Notes: generated by a model from the letters alone, not told the origin. A stretch of 64,000 nt of DNA from Sulfurospirillum sp. UBA4058 (GCA_002382085.1 DFZK01000002.1:77718-141717), one strand, 5' to 3'; counted from the stretch's first letter, positions 43,693-53,001 are shown. Program-made: numbers and translations.

Positions 43693-43702
43693 AATAAGTG
43701 TA

Positions 43703-43930
43703 TCATCCTCCGCCTATTTTCGGAAACAAGGCAATTTCATCCGCCTCACGTAAACTATAGTCGGGCGATACGTGTTTGCCGTTAACCATCAAAACGCCCA
43801 AGGGAGAAGTCTTTTCAAGCTCCAATGAAGCAATGATGTCGGCAGCTTTCGTGCCGAGGGGGAAATCCCCCTCTTGCACTTTAAATCGCCCTTCTCGATA
43901 ATGCGCAAAGAGTTTAACGACGATGCGCAT
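43703..43930 (-). CDS. MoaD-like sulfur carrier
   Basis: A 75-residue beta-grasp protein ending ALFPKIGGG, with the Gly-Gly needed for adenylation and thiocarboxylation. Its ATG shares one base with the TGA of aor, so it is translationally coupled. A role in sulfur supply for the pterin of AOR is likely from its position. Confidence 0.85.
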   Translation of the reverse strand: MRIVVKLFAHYREGRFKVQEGDFPLGTKAADIIASLELEKTSPLGVLMVNGKHVSPDYSLREADEIALFPKIGGG

Positions 43931-45666
43931 CAGAAATTCCAAAACGCGTCAATCTCTTCACCCGTAAAATCCCATGTCACGTTGTGAGGAGGCAAGGTCT
44001 CGTATTTCATAAACTCAGGTAAACGATCGTCTGCTTTACCGAATCCCGCTTTGATGTTAAACTCGTGCTCTTTTTTGAGAATATTTTTGCCCAAATTCAT
44101 CACGTCGTCAATCGTAAGAGCACAACCGAAACGTGCGTTAATCATATCGATCAGAGAAGGTAAACATTTGGCGTCATCGAGGGCTGCAAACGCAACGAAG
44201 ATACACATACCCGTACTATCGACCGCCGCGGAAGCGATTTGAAGATTGCGCGCAAGCTCGACTTGACCCTCTTTTTTAAGCGGATCGATATGCCCGCCGC
44301 TGTTAAGAATGTTGGTTGCAACCGCATAACCCGCCGTATGATCCGCACCCATCGGAGTCGTTGCATAGGTAATACCTTGACCTTTAACCGCTCTTGGCTC
44401 ATACGCCGGAATACCTTGACCTTTAACGGTCGGAACTCTCACCAAACCGTACGCTTTACCTAAAATATGCGTTCCGGCACCTAAAATTCTTCCAAGAGGC
44501 GTTCCCGTGGGAATTTCATGCGAAAGCAATTCGTAGGCTCTTGCACCGTCGCCGTAAGCAAGGATTCCGGCATCGACGGCAAGACCCAACATGACGGACG
44601 TTTCAATTGAATCGACACCCAAATCATCCATCAAACCGTCCATTTTAGCGATCAAGTCTAAATCTTGAATACCTAAATGCGCTCCCAAAGCCCAGATGGT
44701 TTCATACTCAAATCCTGACGTCAAATAATTGCCGTCTTTATCGTTATAGACTTGTGAACATTGAATGACGCAACCCGCGTGACAACCGTGAGTTGTTTTG
44801 CCGCCTCTTGCTTTGATGTTTTCCGCCATCGTCTCGCCGCAAATTTTTTCGGCGTGTTCCCAATTTCCTTCTCTAAAGTTATGCGTCGGAAGTCCGCCCG
44901 CTTCGTTGAGGATATTCACAAGAACGTTTGTACCGAATGCCGGCAAACCTTGTCCGCTGATCGGATTTTCCTGCAAGGTTTTGGTGAAGATTTTGCTCGC
45001 TTCTTTGAATTTATCGGGATTCTCGATCGTAACTTCTTTGTAGCTTTCCGCATCCACGGTGATACACTTGATTTTTTTCGAACCCATGACCGCACCCAAT
45101 CCGCCGCGTCCGTGGCTTCTTAGCTTTCCGCCGGGATCTTTCACGGAAATATTGGCGATGTTCATACGCATTTCGCCGATACGTCCGATGCTCATCACGG
45201 CTACTTTTTTATCGTATTTTGCCGCCATCGCCTCTAAAACGGCATAGTTATCCAAGCCTATTAATTCGGGTACAAGAATAAATTCAACACGGTCTTTCGT
45301 GACATGTAATTGATAAAACGTCTCCGCATCTTTGGGTAAACCTTCGATAATCAATGCTTTAACGCCGAGTTTTGCCATAATCGCCGCACTTGTACCGCCG
45401 ACGTTAGACTCTTTGATACCTCCGGTTAAAGGGCTTTTTGCACCACAGGAATTACGACCGCTGTTGGAAGCACTCGTACCGGAAAGCAAACCGGGAGCAA
45501 AAACCAGTTTATTATTGGGTCCAAGAGGATGGCATTCGGGATCGACCTCTTCGGCAACAATCGTCGACGTAAGACCCCGTCCGCCTAATCCCATCCATGA
45601 TGCGGGAACTTCTTCAATCTTAAAACTAAGATTTGACATGTTAACTCTGTAAATTTTATCAGCCAT
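43930..45666 (-). CDS. aor: Tungsten aldehyde:ferredoxin oxidoreductase
   Basis: A 578-residue AOR, which oxidises aldehydes to carboxylic acids (or reduces acids) with ferredoxin at a tungsto-bispterin centre. N-terminal pterin-binding blocks include WMGLGGRGLTS and GRNSCGAKSPLTG; the [4Fe-4S] ligands are in THGCHAGCVIQC with a distal Cys in STGMCIF. Length is usual. A promoter with an overlapping palindrome lies upstream (45701-45737). The operon continues with two MoaD-like genes and an E1. Confidence 0.95.
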   Translation of the reverse strand: MADKIYRVNMSNLSFKIEEVPASWMGLGGRGLTSTIVAEEVDPECHPLGPNNKLVFAPGLLSGTSASNSGRNSCGAKSPLTGGIKESNVGGTSAAIMAKLGVKALIIEGLPKDAETFYQLHVTKDRVEFILVPELIGLDNYAVLEAMAAKYDKKVAVMSIGRIGEMRMNIANISVKDPGGKLRSHGRGGLGAVMGSKKIKCITVDAESYKEVTIENPDKFKEASKIFTKTLQENPISGQGLPAFGTNVLVNILNEAGGLPTHNFREGNWEHAEKICGETMAENIKARGGKTTHGCHAGCVIQCSQVYNDKDGNYLTSGFEYETIWALGAHLGIQDLDLIAKMDGLMDDLGVDSIETSVMLGLAVDAGILAYGDGARAYELLSHEIPTGTPLGRILGAGTHILGKAYGLVRVPTVKGQGIPAYEPRAVKGQGITYATTPMGADHTAGYAVATNILNSGGHIDPLKKEGQVELARNLQIASAAVDSTGMCIFVAFAALDDAKCLPSLIDMINARFGCALTIDDVMNLGKNILKKEHEFNIKAGFGKADDRLPEFMKYETLPPHNVTWDFTGEEIDAFWNF

Positions 45667-45976
45667 AATAGACTCCTTTTGGTTGGTTGTTTACCCAATA
45701 CTATACAAAGTGTATAGCACCAAAATAGCAAAGTCAACAAAAATTATTAAAACAAAAATATGCTTTTTTAGCATATTTTTTTTTACACATTTTTTCCAAA
45801 CCGATCACGCGATCCATGTTTACATGTAACTTTCATTCAGAAGTTTTTTCGTTCATTTTGAAGCCTTGCATCAAAACGACTCTCCCTATTTTCTCCTTTT
45901 TTCACGTTACAATCCTCAAGGCTTCTTTCATCCCTCCTAGAAAGAAGTCTCTGTCATTTTTTACGAAGGAAAAACG
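45667..45976. other. Divergent intergenic region between aor and a thioredoxin-like gene
   Basis: 310 bases without a gene. It holds the aor promoter and operator (45701-45737) on the minus side, a TTACATGTAA palindrome at 45820-45829, and on the plus side a -10-like TACAAT (45908-45913) followed by AAGGA before the ATG at 45977. Confidence 0.6.
45701..45737 (-). promoter_or_regulatory. aor promoter overlapped by a 17-bp palindrome
   Basis: On the minus strand TTGACT (45737-45732) is followed at 17 bases by TACACT (45714-45709), or at 15 by TATACA. The perfect palindrome CTATACA-AAG-TGTATAG (45701-45717 on plus) covers the -10. A repressor bound there would block transcription; the ModE-type regulator is one candidate. 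Confidence 0.6.
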
Positions 45977-46369
45977 ATGAATCGTCTTGTAAAAATCTTT
46001 TGGATCGCAAGCGTCGGGTTAATGTCGCTTCATGCGGATTTTTTAGAAACGCAAAGCGCACAAGCACTGAAAGAAAAAAAGTTGATTTTGCTGAACATCG
46101 AGAGTGAAAACTGTCCGTATTGCCAAAAGATGAAAAAAGAGATTTTTAACGATGCGCAGTATCGTAAGCAGATCGATCAACGCTTTATTTTCGTCTCCAA
46201 GAACGTCAACGATCCAAGCTTGCCTGCCGTTTTTCGCGTACCGAGCGTTCCGGCTAACGCGATTTTAGAACCCTCTTCCAAAGAGATCGTCGATGCGTAC
46301 ACCGGATATATCGAACCTAAAACGTTTATGGGCATTTTAAACGAAGCCTACAAAGCCAAAATGAAGTAA
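45977..46369 (+). CDS. Periplasmic thioredoxin-like protein
   Basis: A 130-residue secreted protein. After a signal peptide (about 1-20) a thioredoxin fold carries the active-site motif CPYC (in ESENCPYCQKMK) and the cis-Pro region FRVPSVPANAIL. It resembles SoxW/DUF255-type disulfide reductases. It converges on the NosL-like gene, with seven bases between the stops, and might keep cysteines of copper or haem proteins reduced. Confidence 0.85.
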   Translation: MNRLVKIFWIASVGLMSLHADFLETQSAQALKEKKLILLNIESENCPYCQKMKKEIFNDAQYRKQIDQRFIFVSKNVNDPSLPAVFRVPSVPANAILEPSSKEIVDAYTGYIEPKTFMGILNEAYKAKMK

Positions 46370-46376
46370 ACGCGTT

Positions 46377-46886
46377 TTAGAGCTTATTTTCGACCAGTAA
46401 CCGACGAACGATAGGATTCCATAACGTCTCTCCGCGAATCGCACACGTGTACATTTCGTCGAAGTAGTGATCGGCTAAGGCGTAAATTTGAAATTCGTAT
46501 GCCCCAAAACCGTATCCCATCGGCGTCACTTCGATACGAGAGTACCATGCCGTACGTGCGGGAACATAACGCTCGGTATCTTGGGCATAGACAAAAAGCG
46601 TTAGCTCTTCTTTGTCTTCTTGACGCTCCAACCACAAAAAAAGACTTCCGATGTCGTTAAAGAAGTAAGTATCGCCGTTGGGTCTGATCGCTTGCGCGGT
46701 ATTGAAATATTCCGTAATAGGAACCCTATCTTGGGAACAGAAATAGCGATCAAACACGATTTCCAAAGGCTCTTGAGCCTTGTTTCCTTTGACAACGTAT
46801 AGTTTCTTCTCGCCCATATCGACCGCACTGACCAAAGTAAAAGCAATGCAGGCAAACACGATAAGAGTGATGAACGATTTGATCAT
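46377..46886 (-). CDS. NosL-like periplasmic protein
   Basis: A 169-residue protein with an N-terminal signal or anchor (MIKSFITLIVFACIAFTL). The pattern FDRYFCSQDRVPITEYF, FNDIGSLFLWLERQ, ARTAWYS and VTPMGYGFGAYEF follows NosL, a copper-binding accessory family, but the usual paired Cys/Met ligands are reduced to one Cys. The ATG at 46886 overlaps the upstream stop (ATGA). It ends a six-gene coupled operon. Confidence 0.72.
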   Translation of the reverse strand: MIKSFITLIVFACIAFTLVSAVDMGEKKLYVVKGNKAQEPLEIVFDRYFCSQDRVPITEYFNTAQAIRPNGDTYFFNDIGSLFLWLERQEDKEELTLFVYAQDTERYVPARTAWYSRIEVTPMGYGFGAYEFQIYALADHYFDEMYTCAIRGETLWNPIVRRLLVENKL

Positions 46887-47836
46887 AAAAACACTCCGGT
46901 CATCATGTAGTAGCGCACGACGTAAAAGGTACACACCGCCGTCATCAAACACAAATAAATGGTCGAAAATTTTAAAAGCCTAAGGTGAGGCTTCTTTGTC
47001 ATTAGTTCAACCAAGAACGGCATCATTCCAAAAAAAACTCCTAAAAACAGAGCACCCCAAATCACGTAACCGATATAGTAATACTCTTTTTGCAACATAC
47101 AATAGGGGCACTTGTGATTGGGCATCTCGTAAACGTAAAGTCCGAAAAAATACGTAATCGCATAGTAAGCGACAAACAAAAAAAGCACGTTACAGAGAAA
47201 ACTCGCCATCGCGTTTTTTGAAACGTTCAAGATCACGATCACGCCGAGCAAAGCGTAAAACAAGCCGACCAAAAACTCTTGCGTATAACCGAAAGGCAGT
47301 TTAGGAGCTTGAAAGACAACCGAACAACAAAAGACGGGAACGTTTAACGGAATATCGCCGAAATAGGCGATTTCCAAGAAAAACTCCAATACGACGCCGA
47401 TAAAAAGAGACGTATAAAGCCAATATTTGCGTTTCAAATAGGGAAAATCCGCCGCGGCCAAATCCAGTTTGTTGACGATCAACCAAAGTCCGAAACCGAA
47501 AATCAGCCATAATTTCAGTAACAACAAAAGATTGCCGTAAACGTTCGCACCCACGACGCCCGCCGAGCACATCGCACCGGGAACGACGCCGGAGAGCGAA
47601 TTTAAAGACTGAACGAAAAAGAGGAAAAGAATAATTTTCGTTGCGACCGTAAAGTATAAAATCGTATTGATCAGATAGTTTTTTTTCTCCAAACGGTACT
47701 GAAGCGCGCTACTGGCTTCAAAATTCCAATGGCGCAAGATCACGACGATAGCGGCTTGCGCGATACTCATTAAGACCAGTAAAATGACCTCTATCATCAA
47801 AAAAACGACGATTTCATACGATAAAAAGATACTCAT
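46883..47836 (-). CDS. Polytopic membrane protein with CxxC motif, unknown function
   Basis: A 317-residue protein with about eight membrane helices. Conserved-looking Cys positions are PGAMCSAGVVGANVYGN, VFCCSVVF and HKCPYCMLQKEYYYIGY; the last recalls the CxxC loop of DsbB/VKOR-type proteins, although overall similarity is not evident. I do not recognise the family. Its ATG at 47836 overlaps the ATPase stop and its stop overlaps the NosL-like start, so all are coupled. It may be an extra membrane component of the exporter or a redox partner. Confidence 0.72.
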   Translation of the reverse strand: MSIFLSYEIVVFLMIEVILLVLMSIAQAAIVVILRHWNFEASSALQYRLEKKNYLINTILYFTVATKIILFLFFVQSLNSLSGVVPGAMCSAGVVGANVYGNLLLLLKLWLIFGFGLWLIVNKLDLAAADFPYLKRKYWLYTSLFIGVVLEFFLEIAYFGDIPLNVPVFCCSVVFQAPKLPFGYTQEFLVGLFYALLGVIVILNVSKNAMASFLCNVLFLFVAYYAITYFFGLYVYEMPNHKCPYCMLQKEYYYIGYVIWGALFLGVFFGMMPFLVELMTKKPHLRLLKFSTIYLCLMTAVCTFYVVRYYMMTGVFL

Positions 47837-48510
47837 ACGACCATAGCTCCGTCTTTCATATGAATGCATCGATCGATGACGTCCGTTTCTTCAAACAAGA
47901 CGTCGTGCGTCGCGATCAGTACCGTTTTGCCCATCGCTTTAAACGTTTTTAAGATCTCGATAAACATCAAACTGTTGTGCGTGTCCAAATTGGCGGTAGG
48001 CTCATCCGCCAAAATAATAGGAGGGTTCATGACAAGAGCTCGCGCAATAGCGCAACGCTGTTTTTCGCCGCCGCTCAAATCCGAAACTTTTTGCCCTTTT
48101 TTATGCGCAATATTGGCGATTTGAAGAGCTTGATCGATTTTTGCTTCCATCTGCGAACCGCTCCATTCACTCAACATCAAAGGAGCCATCACGTTTTGAT
48201 AGACGTTAAGTCCGTTTAAAAGATTGAACGATTGAAAGATAAACCCGACCCTCTCGTGACGGTAACGCGAAGCGAGTCGATCGGGAAGTTTTGCGATCGC
48301 TTCGCCTTCGACGATAATATCGCCGGAACTGGGTTTGCTCAAGCCTCCGATCAACGATAAAAGCGTACTTTTACCGCTTCCGCTAACCCCTTTTAAGATC
48401 ACGATTTCACCCGCATCGACCTCAAAAGAGATCTGTTTGAGCGCGTAAAAAGCATTTTCTTTGGTCGGATTGTAAATTTTATCGACGTTGGATACCGTAA
48501 TCTGTTTCAT
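47833..48510 (-). CDS. ABC transporter ATPase, LolD/MacB type
   Basis: A 225-residue ATPase: Walker A GVSGSGKST, signature LSGGEKQRCAIARAL, Walker B IILADEPTANLD. This class pairs with FtsX-like permeases and powers export or mechanotransmission. The ATG at 48510 overlaps the permease stop (ATGA). The neighbouring NosL-type genes suggest it acts on copper-related or cytochrome-related periplasmic steps. Confidence 0.92.
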   Translation of the reverse strand: MKQITVSNVDKIYNPTKENAFYALKQISFEVDAGEIVILKGVSGSGKSTLLSLIGGLSKPSSGDIIVEGEAIAKLPDRLASRYRHERVGFIFQSFNLLNGLNVYQNVMAPLMLSEWSGSQMEAKIDQALQIANIAHKKGQKVSDLSGGEKQRCAIARALVMNPPIILADEPTANLDTHNSLMFIEILKTFKAMGKTVLIATHDVLFEETDVIDRCIHMKDGAMVV

Positions 48511-49616
48511 CGTACCGCCTCGCTCATATCGGCAATGGCGATTTTCCACGAAGGAATAATCACAAACGCCAAAAAAGGAATGACGCTAAAGACGAAAAGC
48601 AAAAAGAGTAGATTCAAATCCACGATCGGCGTAAACTCAACGCTACGTCCCAATTCCGAGCCTAAAAAAATCGCGCGGAGCAAAGGTGCTTGAAACAGAA
48701 AAACGTACATGTAAGCGATCAAAACGCCGAGTAAAAAAGCACTAAACGCGACAACGGCATTTTGAATAAATTTCAACGCGATAATATCTTTAATGGCGTA
48801 TCCGATACTGCGCAAGATCGCAATCTCTTTTTTCTTTTCGCCGTACGCAAGGCTGATCTGGTTTTTGAGCAAGATTAAAAAGGCAAGCATACATACCCAA
48901 TACAAAATCATAAAAATCCCGCCCTTGTAGTAAAAAAGATGTCGGAAGCTCGCTTGAATGTCTTCTTTGGAAGTTGCTTTAACGGTGGGAAGAAGCTGAA
49001 CGATTTTGAGCGTAATGTCGCCTACTTCGCTCGGATTGGGAACCGTGACCAAAAGTTTGGAATATTCGTCGACTTTAAAACCCAAAATCGCCCTGACGTT
49101 TGCCGGATGCATAAAAATGACGTCGTTGGAGAGGATATTCGTCTGTTTCGACTCCGTTTTCACCATTTTAAGCGTGATTTTCCCCTGCATCGAAAAGAAG
49201 TTAAACGCATCGTCGTAGTGCCAAAGCTTCATCGCTTCTTTAACGCCTTCTCCGACACTCATTTCTCTGAGCGAAAGCGAAGAATCGCCGATCAAATGAA
49301 ACCAAACGCGTTGTTGCGAAAAGTAGTAGTACCCCTCGACGTCGCCTTCAACGGCACTGACGCCGGCAAGATCGGCGATGCTTTCCCTGTCTTCTTCGTT
49401 CAGTTTGTACGCGCGTCCGGCTAACGTGTTCTCCACGACGATATCGGGACCAAATTGCGCCGCACCCGTTAAATCGGAGCGGATCGCATCGGAGACGAAC
49501 AGTACCGCACTCAACAAAGAGACGATAAACGTAAAAATCGTAAAACTAAACAGATGATCCGCACGATCTTTAAAAAGTAAAATAACGGCATATTCGATCA
49601 GGTTTTTACTGAACAT
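48507..49616 (-). CDS. FtsX/MacB-like ABC permease
   Basis: A 369-residue permease with one N-terminal helix, a large periplasmic domain (about 45-240) and three C-terminal helices, the layout of FtsX-family permeases (MacB-type). The cytoplasmic coupling segment is YGEKKKEIAILRSIGYAIKDII. It overlaps the small upstream gene by 11 bases and the ATPase by four. Confidence 0.88.
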   Translation of the reverse strand: MFSKNLIEYAVILLFKDRADHLFSFTIFTFIVSLLSAVLFVSDAIRSDLTGAAQFGPDIVVENTLAGRAYKLNEEDRESIADLAGVSAVEGDVEGYYYFSQQRVWFHLIGDSSLSLREMSVGEGVKEAMKLWHYDDAFNFFSMQGKITLKMVKTESKQTNILSNDVIFMHPANVRAILGFKVDEYSKLLVTVPNPSEVGDITLKIVQLLPTVKATSKEDIQASFRHLFYYKGGIFMILYWVCMLAFLILLKNQISLAYGEKKKEIAILRSIGYAIKDIIALKFIQNAVVAFSAFLLGVLIAYMYVFLFQAPLLRAIFLGSELGRSVEFTPIVDLNLLFLLFVFSVIPFLAFVIIPSWKIAIADMSEAVR

Positions 49617-49794
49617 ACGCAAACTCCTTATACCCTTTCTCTTTAAAGCAAAAAGAGGGCTCAACGTACTTTAGGCGAAGCGCACTCTCTTCGATCTTTT
49701 TTTCCTTGCCTCGATGATCGAAACTGACGTAATGTATCAGCACGATGGCATAGGCAAGCGTGAAAAAAAGTGCCGTAAAGCGTAAGGTTTTCAT
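49606..49794 (-). CDS. Small single-helix membrane protein
   Basis: A 62-residue protein with one N-terminal membrane helix (FTALFFTLAYAIVLIHYVSF) and a charged tail containing one Cys. It overlaps the tandem NosL stop by four bases and the permease start by 11 bases, so it is a genuine part of the operon. Function unknown. Confidence 0.75.
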   Translation of the reverse strand: MKTLRFTALFFTLAYAIVLIHYVSFDHRGKEKKIEESALRLKYVEPSFCFKEKGYKEFAYVQ

Positions 49795-50843
49795 AGGCTT
49801 TTGAGCGTCTTTTCGTCGATTTCGCTAAAGCTTAACACGCGTTTTCCGTTATGATCTTTCATAAACGCATTCGCTTCGTTTTCATTCGCAAACGGGATCA
49901 ACTCCGAGCCCATCGGTCCGTACACGTTGGCACCGATCACGAAAAAGGCTTGGCGCGCATCTATTTTTTTGAGTTTATAGTAATCGCTCACGTAGACTTT
50001 TTCAAAATTCTTTTTTTGCGCGAAGATGTATTTCATCATATCTTTAACGCCGTCAAAATAGATCTTTTTCTCCGGTGCCTCGATCATCGCCGCCCATTGA
50101 GGGTATTTGGCGACGAACATACCGCATACGGGACATTTAGCATCTTTGGGAACGACGATTTTCTCTTCGCTTTGAGAGACGACGACATTTTTATGATCCC
50201 ACAAATAAAGTGCAACCGCTTGGTACTGACCTTCGGATTCAAGACGGCACGATTTGGAGAGGGAGACTTTTAATTCGGCAACGGTTGCGAAACGATTGGC
50301 GTCGATCGTTTCACATGCGTTTTGGTAGAGTTTTTCTCCCGTAGCATAAACGTTTTGCTCACGTTTTGCCTTAATCATCGCCGTATCTTTGGGAAAATCT
50401 TCTTGCGCGATCGTATACGCCTCTGCAAACTTCACGATACGACCGCCGTTTTCGCTTTGAAAGGCTTTAGCGTCTTCTTCGCTTGAAAAAGCGTATTGGC
50501 TGTTCATCGTCATCGTTCCGGGTTTGGAACTGCCCACGACGATAAACGCTTGATAAGCATCGATCAATCCAAGGTTTTTCGTATCGGCGACTTTGACGTC
50601 TTTTTGAGGTATGACGCCTTTGGTCGCTTCGACCAAACAGTGAATCGAACAGTATTGATGTTCTTCGTGAACGTAACTCGTTTTATAAAATTTTACCAAA
50701 TCCATACCGCAATTGGGGCAATAACGCTTTGCGTCGCCTTTTTGAATTAAGGTCGCTTTTTCTTCCGGAACGCTTTGGAACATATCCATCGCCCACACAA
50801 ACGTCAAACATGTAATCAAAAATACGACAATACGTTTTAACAT
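49791..50843 (-). CDS. Tandem NosL-domain periplasmic protein
   Basis: A 350-residue secreted protein with two NosL-type domains. Domain 1 (about 38-160) has CPNCGMDLVKF, HQYCSIHCLVEA and GGRIVKFAEA; domain 2 (about 235-345) has CPVCGMFVAKYP, KIYFDGVKDMMKYIF and GKRVLSFSEID. NosL binds Cu(I) and helps N2O reductase assembly; the CxxCxM-like sites suggest copper or another metal. It leads a coupled ABC-exporter operon rather than a nosDFY operon. Confidence 0.85.
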   Translation of the reverse strand: MLKRIVVFLITCLTFVWAMDMFQSVPEEKATLIQKGDAKRYCPNCGMDLVKFYKTSYVHEEHQYCSIHCLVEATKGVIPQKDVKVADTKNLGLIDAYQAFIVVGSSKPGTMTMNSQYAFSSEEDAKAFQSENGGRIVKFAEAYTIAQEDFPKDTAMIKAKREQNVYATGEKLYQNACETIDANRFATVAELKVSLSKSCRLESEGQYQAVALYLWDHKNVVVSQSEEKIVVPKDAKCPVCGMFVAKYPQWAAMIEAPEKKIYFDGVKDMMKYIFAQKKNFEKVYVSDYYKLKKIDARQAFFVIGANVYGPMGSELIPFANENEANAFMKDHNGKRVLSFSEIDEKTLKSL

Positions 50844-50869
50844 CTTTTTCTCCTTAAACGTTGATTGAT

Positions 50870-51715
50870 CTATTTCATATGCGGCGAATCGATAATACGT
50901 GCGTTATCGCATCCGACTTGTAAGCCTTTGTCGCAACTTTGTTGAAACAATGCTTTGGCTTTTTGCTCATCTTGCGCAACGCCTTTTCCCTCGGCATACA
51001 AAATACCTAAATTGTTGCACCCTTTGTCATACCCGAGTTGACACGCTTTCTCGTAAAAACCGAACGCTTTTTGATACTCTTGTTTTACGCCGCGACCCGC
51101 CGCATACAAAAGCCCCAAATTGTCGCATCCCATACTGACGTTACCGTCGCACGCTTTTTGGTAGTATTCGCTCGCTTTTTTAGCGTCTTGCGCAACGCCG
51201 CGTCCTTCGGCATACAAAAATCCTAAATTGTTACACGCAAAAAGATTTTCGCTTTGGCACGCTTTTTTGTAAAGCTCGCTTGCTTTTTGATAGTCTTGCG
51301 TCACGCCCGAACCGTTAGCATATAAAAGCCCCAAACTGTTGCATGCGCTATCGTCGTCGTCCGCACACGCTTTTTCGTAAAGCTCTTTTGCTTTTTTAAG
51401 ATCTTGTTTCAAAGCCGTACCTTCGACGTACATCAAACCTAAGTTGTAACATGCCGAACTAAAATTTTGATCGCAGGCTTTTTGGTAAAACAATGCCGCT
51501 TTTTTGAGGTCCTTTGCGACGTTACCTTCGCCTTGTTCGTAAACGACGCCCAAGTTATAACATCCCGAAGCCTTGCCTTCTTTACACGCTTGATCGTAGA
51601 CTTCGACCAATTTTTGATGATCGCCGCCCTCTTTCGCTTCGATGCCTTCTTTGATAAATCCGGCGTGTGCACACAGTGCCGCCGATAGAAATAATAGTGC
51701 TATACGGTATTTCAT
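50870..51715 (-). CDS. Secreted Sel1-repeat protein, HcpA-like
   Basis: A 281-residue protein with signal peptide (AALCAHA) and about seven 36-residue Sel1-like repeats, each with the pattern ACxLGLLYxxGxGVxxDxxKAxxLYxKAC. Two Cys per repeat make disulfides, as in the Helicobacter cysteine-rich proteins. Such proteins act as periplasmic protein-binding scaffolds. AAAGGAG precedes the ATG at 51715. Confidence 0.92.
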   Translation of the reverse strand: MKYRIALLFLSAALCAHAGFIKEGIEAKEGGDHQKLVEVYDQACKEGKASGCYNLGVVYEQGEGNVAKDLKKAALFYQKACDQNFSSACYNLGLMYVEGTALKQDLKKAKELYEKACADDDDSACNSLGLLYANGSGVTQDYQKASELYKKACQSENLFACNNLGFLYAEGRGVAQDAKKASEYYQKACDGNVSMGCDNLGLLYAAGRGVKQEYQKAFGFYEKACQLGYDKGCNNLGILYAEGKGVAQDEQKAKALFQQSCDKGLQVGCDNARIIDSPHMK

Positions 51716-51731
51716 GGTTTCTCCTTTGGTT

Positions 51732-53000
51732 TTATGAAGCATTTTGATAAAACGTTTTACTCAAATACGCACGAACGCGATCCATACCGCTGTAAAACGT
51801 TTTCATCATCGTCGCACACAGATAATCGCCGAAAAGCGTCGTGTCAATAACGCCCCCTTCTTTACGAATCGCATGGTTGGACTCCAACCACCATAACTCG
51901 ATGCTAAACATTTTTTCGACGCAAATGCCAAAACGTGCATTAAAACGCTCGATATCGAGGCTTCGCGAAAAAAGTTCCAACAAAAAGGCGTATTGAACCT
52001 GCTGTTTGAACGAAAAAACGGGCGTTTGGGCAATGATCGCATGACGCTGATCTCGAATGCATTGAAGGTATTCGTCCAAGTTGTAGGCGTTGACGTAAAG
52101 ACGATCGTTAAACGCGCTAAACGCTCCGCTTCCCACACCGACGTATTCGGGATAATGAACGACGTATTCGTCGCTTAAAGCACTTTTTTCTTTCGCAAAC
52201 GCCCATGCGTTGTTCAGGTTATACCCGCACATCTCGTCGCGAATCGCTTGGTAAAGCGTCCACTCTTTGATGCCCTCTTCTTCTCCGAAAGCGTTTTTGA
52301 TGCTTTCTTTCATTAAAGAAGAGCTCATGAGCGGATACGTCGTGATTTGTTCGCTGCCCAACGCTTTGGCGATGCGTAAATCTTCGCGTAACATCGCTTC
52401 GTTTTGGGCGGGAAAATTAAAAATCAAGTCCAAACTGATCGTAGGTAAAATACCTTGAAGCGATTCGATTTTGCTTTGAAGCTCTTTGGAAGAGCCGTAA
52501 CGTTCATACCGTCCCATGCGTTTTAAAAGCGTATCGTCAAAAGTTTGTACCCCGATAGAGAGCCGATCGATCAACCCTTTTGCTTCGTGCAAGCGTTCCG
52601 GATTGATCGAATTGGGCGAACTTTCGCACGAAACTTCTTTGATATCAAAAAGCTCTTTTGCCACACGAATCGTCTGAAAAAGCTCTTTGGGATCAACGAA
52701 AGGCGTACCGCCGCCGATGTAGAGGCGATCGAAGGAGAGACCCAAGCGTTTGAGAATAAACAACTCTTCACGCAAGGAGCGAAAATAACTCTTGGCTTTT
52801 AATGCGTCGTATTTGAATTTATGAAACGAGCAAAACGGGCAAAAATCGTAACAAAAAGGAACGTGCATGTACAAAAGATAGGATTTCGACGCGTCCGCCT
52901 CGTAGCTTACGGGCGCGTCGATCCTTTGGATTTTAAGAGCTTCTTTGAGCTTGGATTGCATCATGGATTGTGCAAAATAAGACGAAAACCGTTTTAACAT
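51732..53000 (-). CDS. HemN/HemW-like radical SAM protein
   Basis: A 422-residue radical SAM protein of the coproporphyrinogen III oxidase-like group. The cluster motif is CYDFCPFC (Cx3CxxC) in MHVPFCYDFCPFCSFHKF; LYIGGGTP and LSIGVQTFDD are typical of HemN/HemW proteins. HemW-type members handle haem rather than decarboxylate coproporphyrinogen. Position next to hemJ and the mcc cytochrome genes favours a haem-related role. The start is directly after the hemJ stop. Confidence 0.85.
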   Translation of the reverse strand: MLKRFSSYFAQSMMQSKLKEALKIQRIDAPVSYEADASKSYLLYMHVPFCYDFCPFCSFHKFKYDALKAKSYFRSLREELFILKRLGLSFDRLYIGGGTPFVDPKELFQTIRVAKELFDIKEVSCESSPNSINPERLHEAKGLIDRLSIGVQTFDDTLLKRMGRYERYGSSKELQSKIESLQGILPTISLDLIFNFPAQNEAMLREDLRIAKALGSEQITTYPLMSSSLMKESIKNAFGEEEGIKEWTLYQAIRDEMCGYNLNNAWAFAKEKSALSDEYVVHYPEYVGVGSGAFSAFNDRLYVNAYNLDEYLQCIRDQRHAIIAQTPVFSFKQQVQYAFLLELFSRSLDIERFNARFGICVEKMFSIELWWLESNHAIRKEGGVIDTTLFGDYLCATMMKTFYSGMDRVRAYLSKTFYQNAS

Positions 53001-53001
53001 G

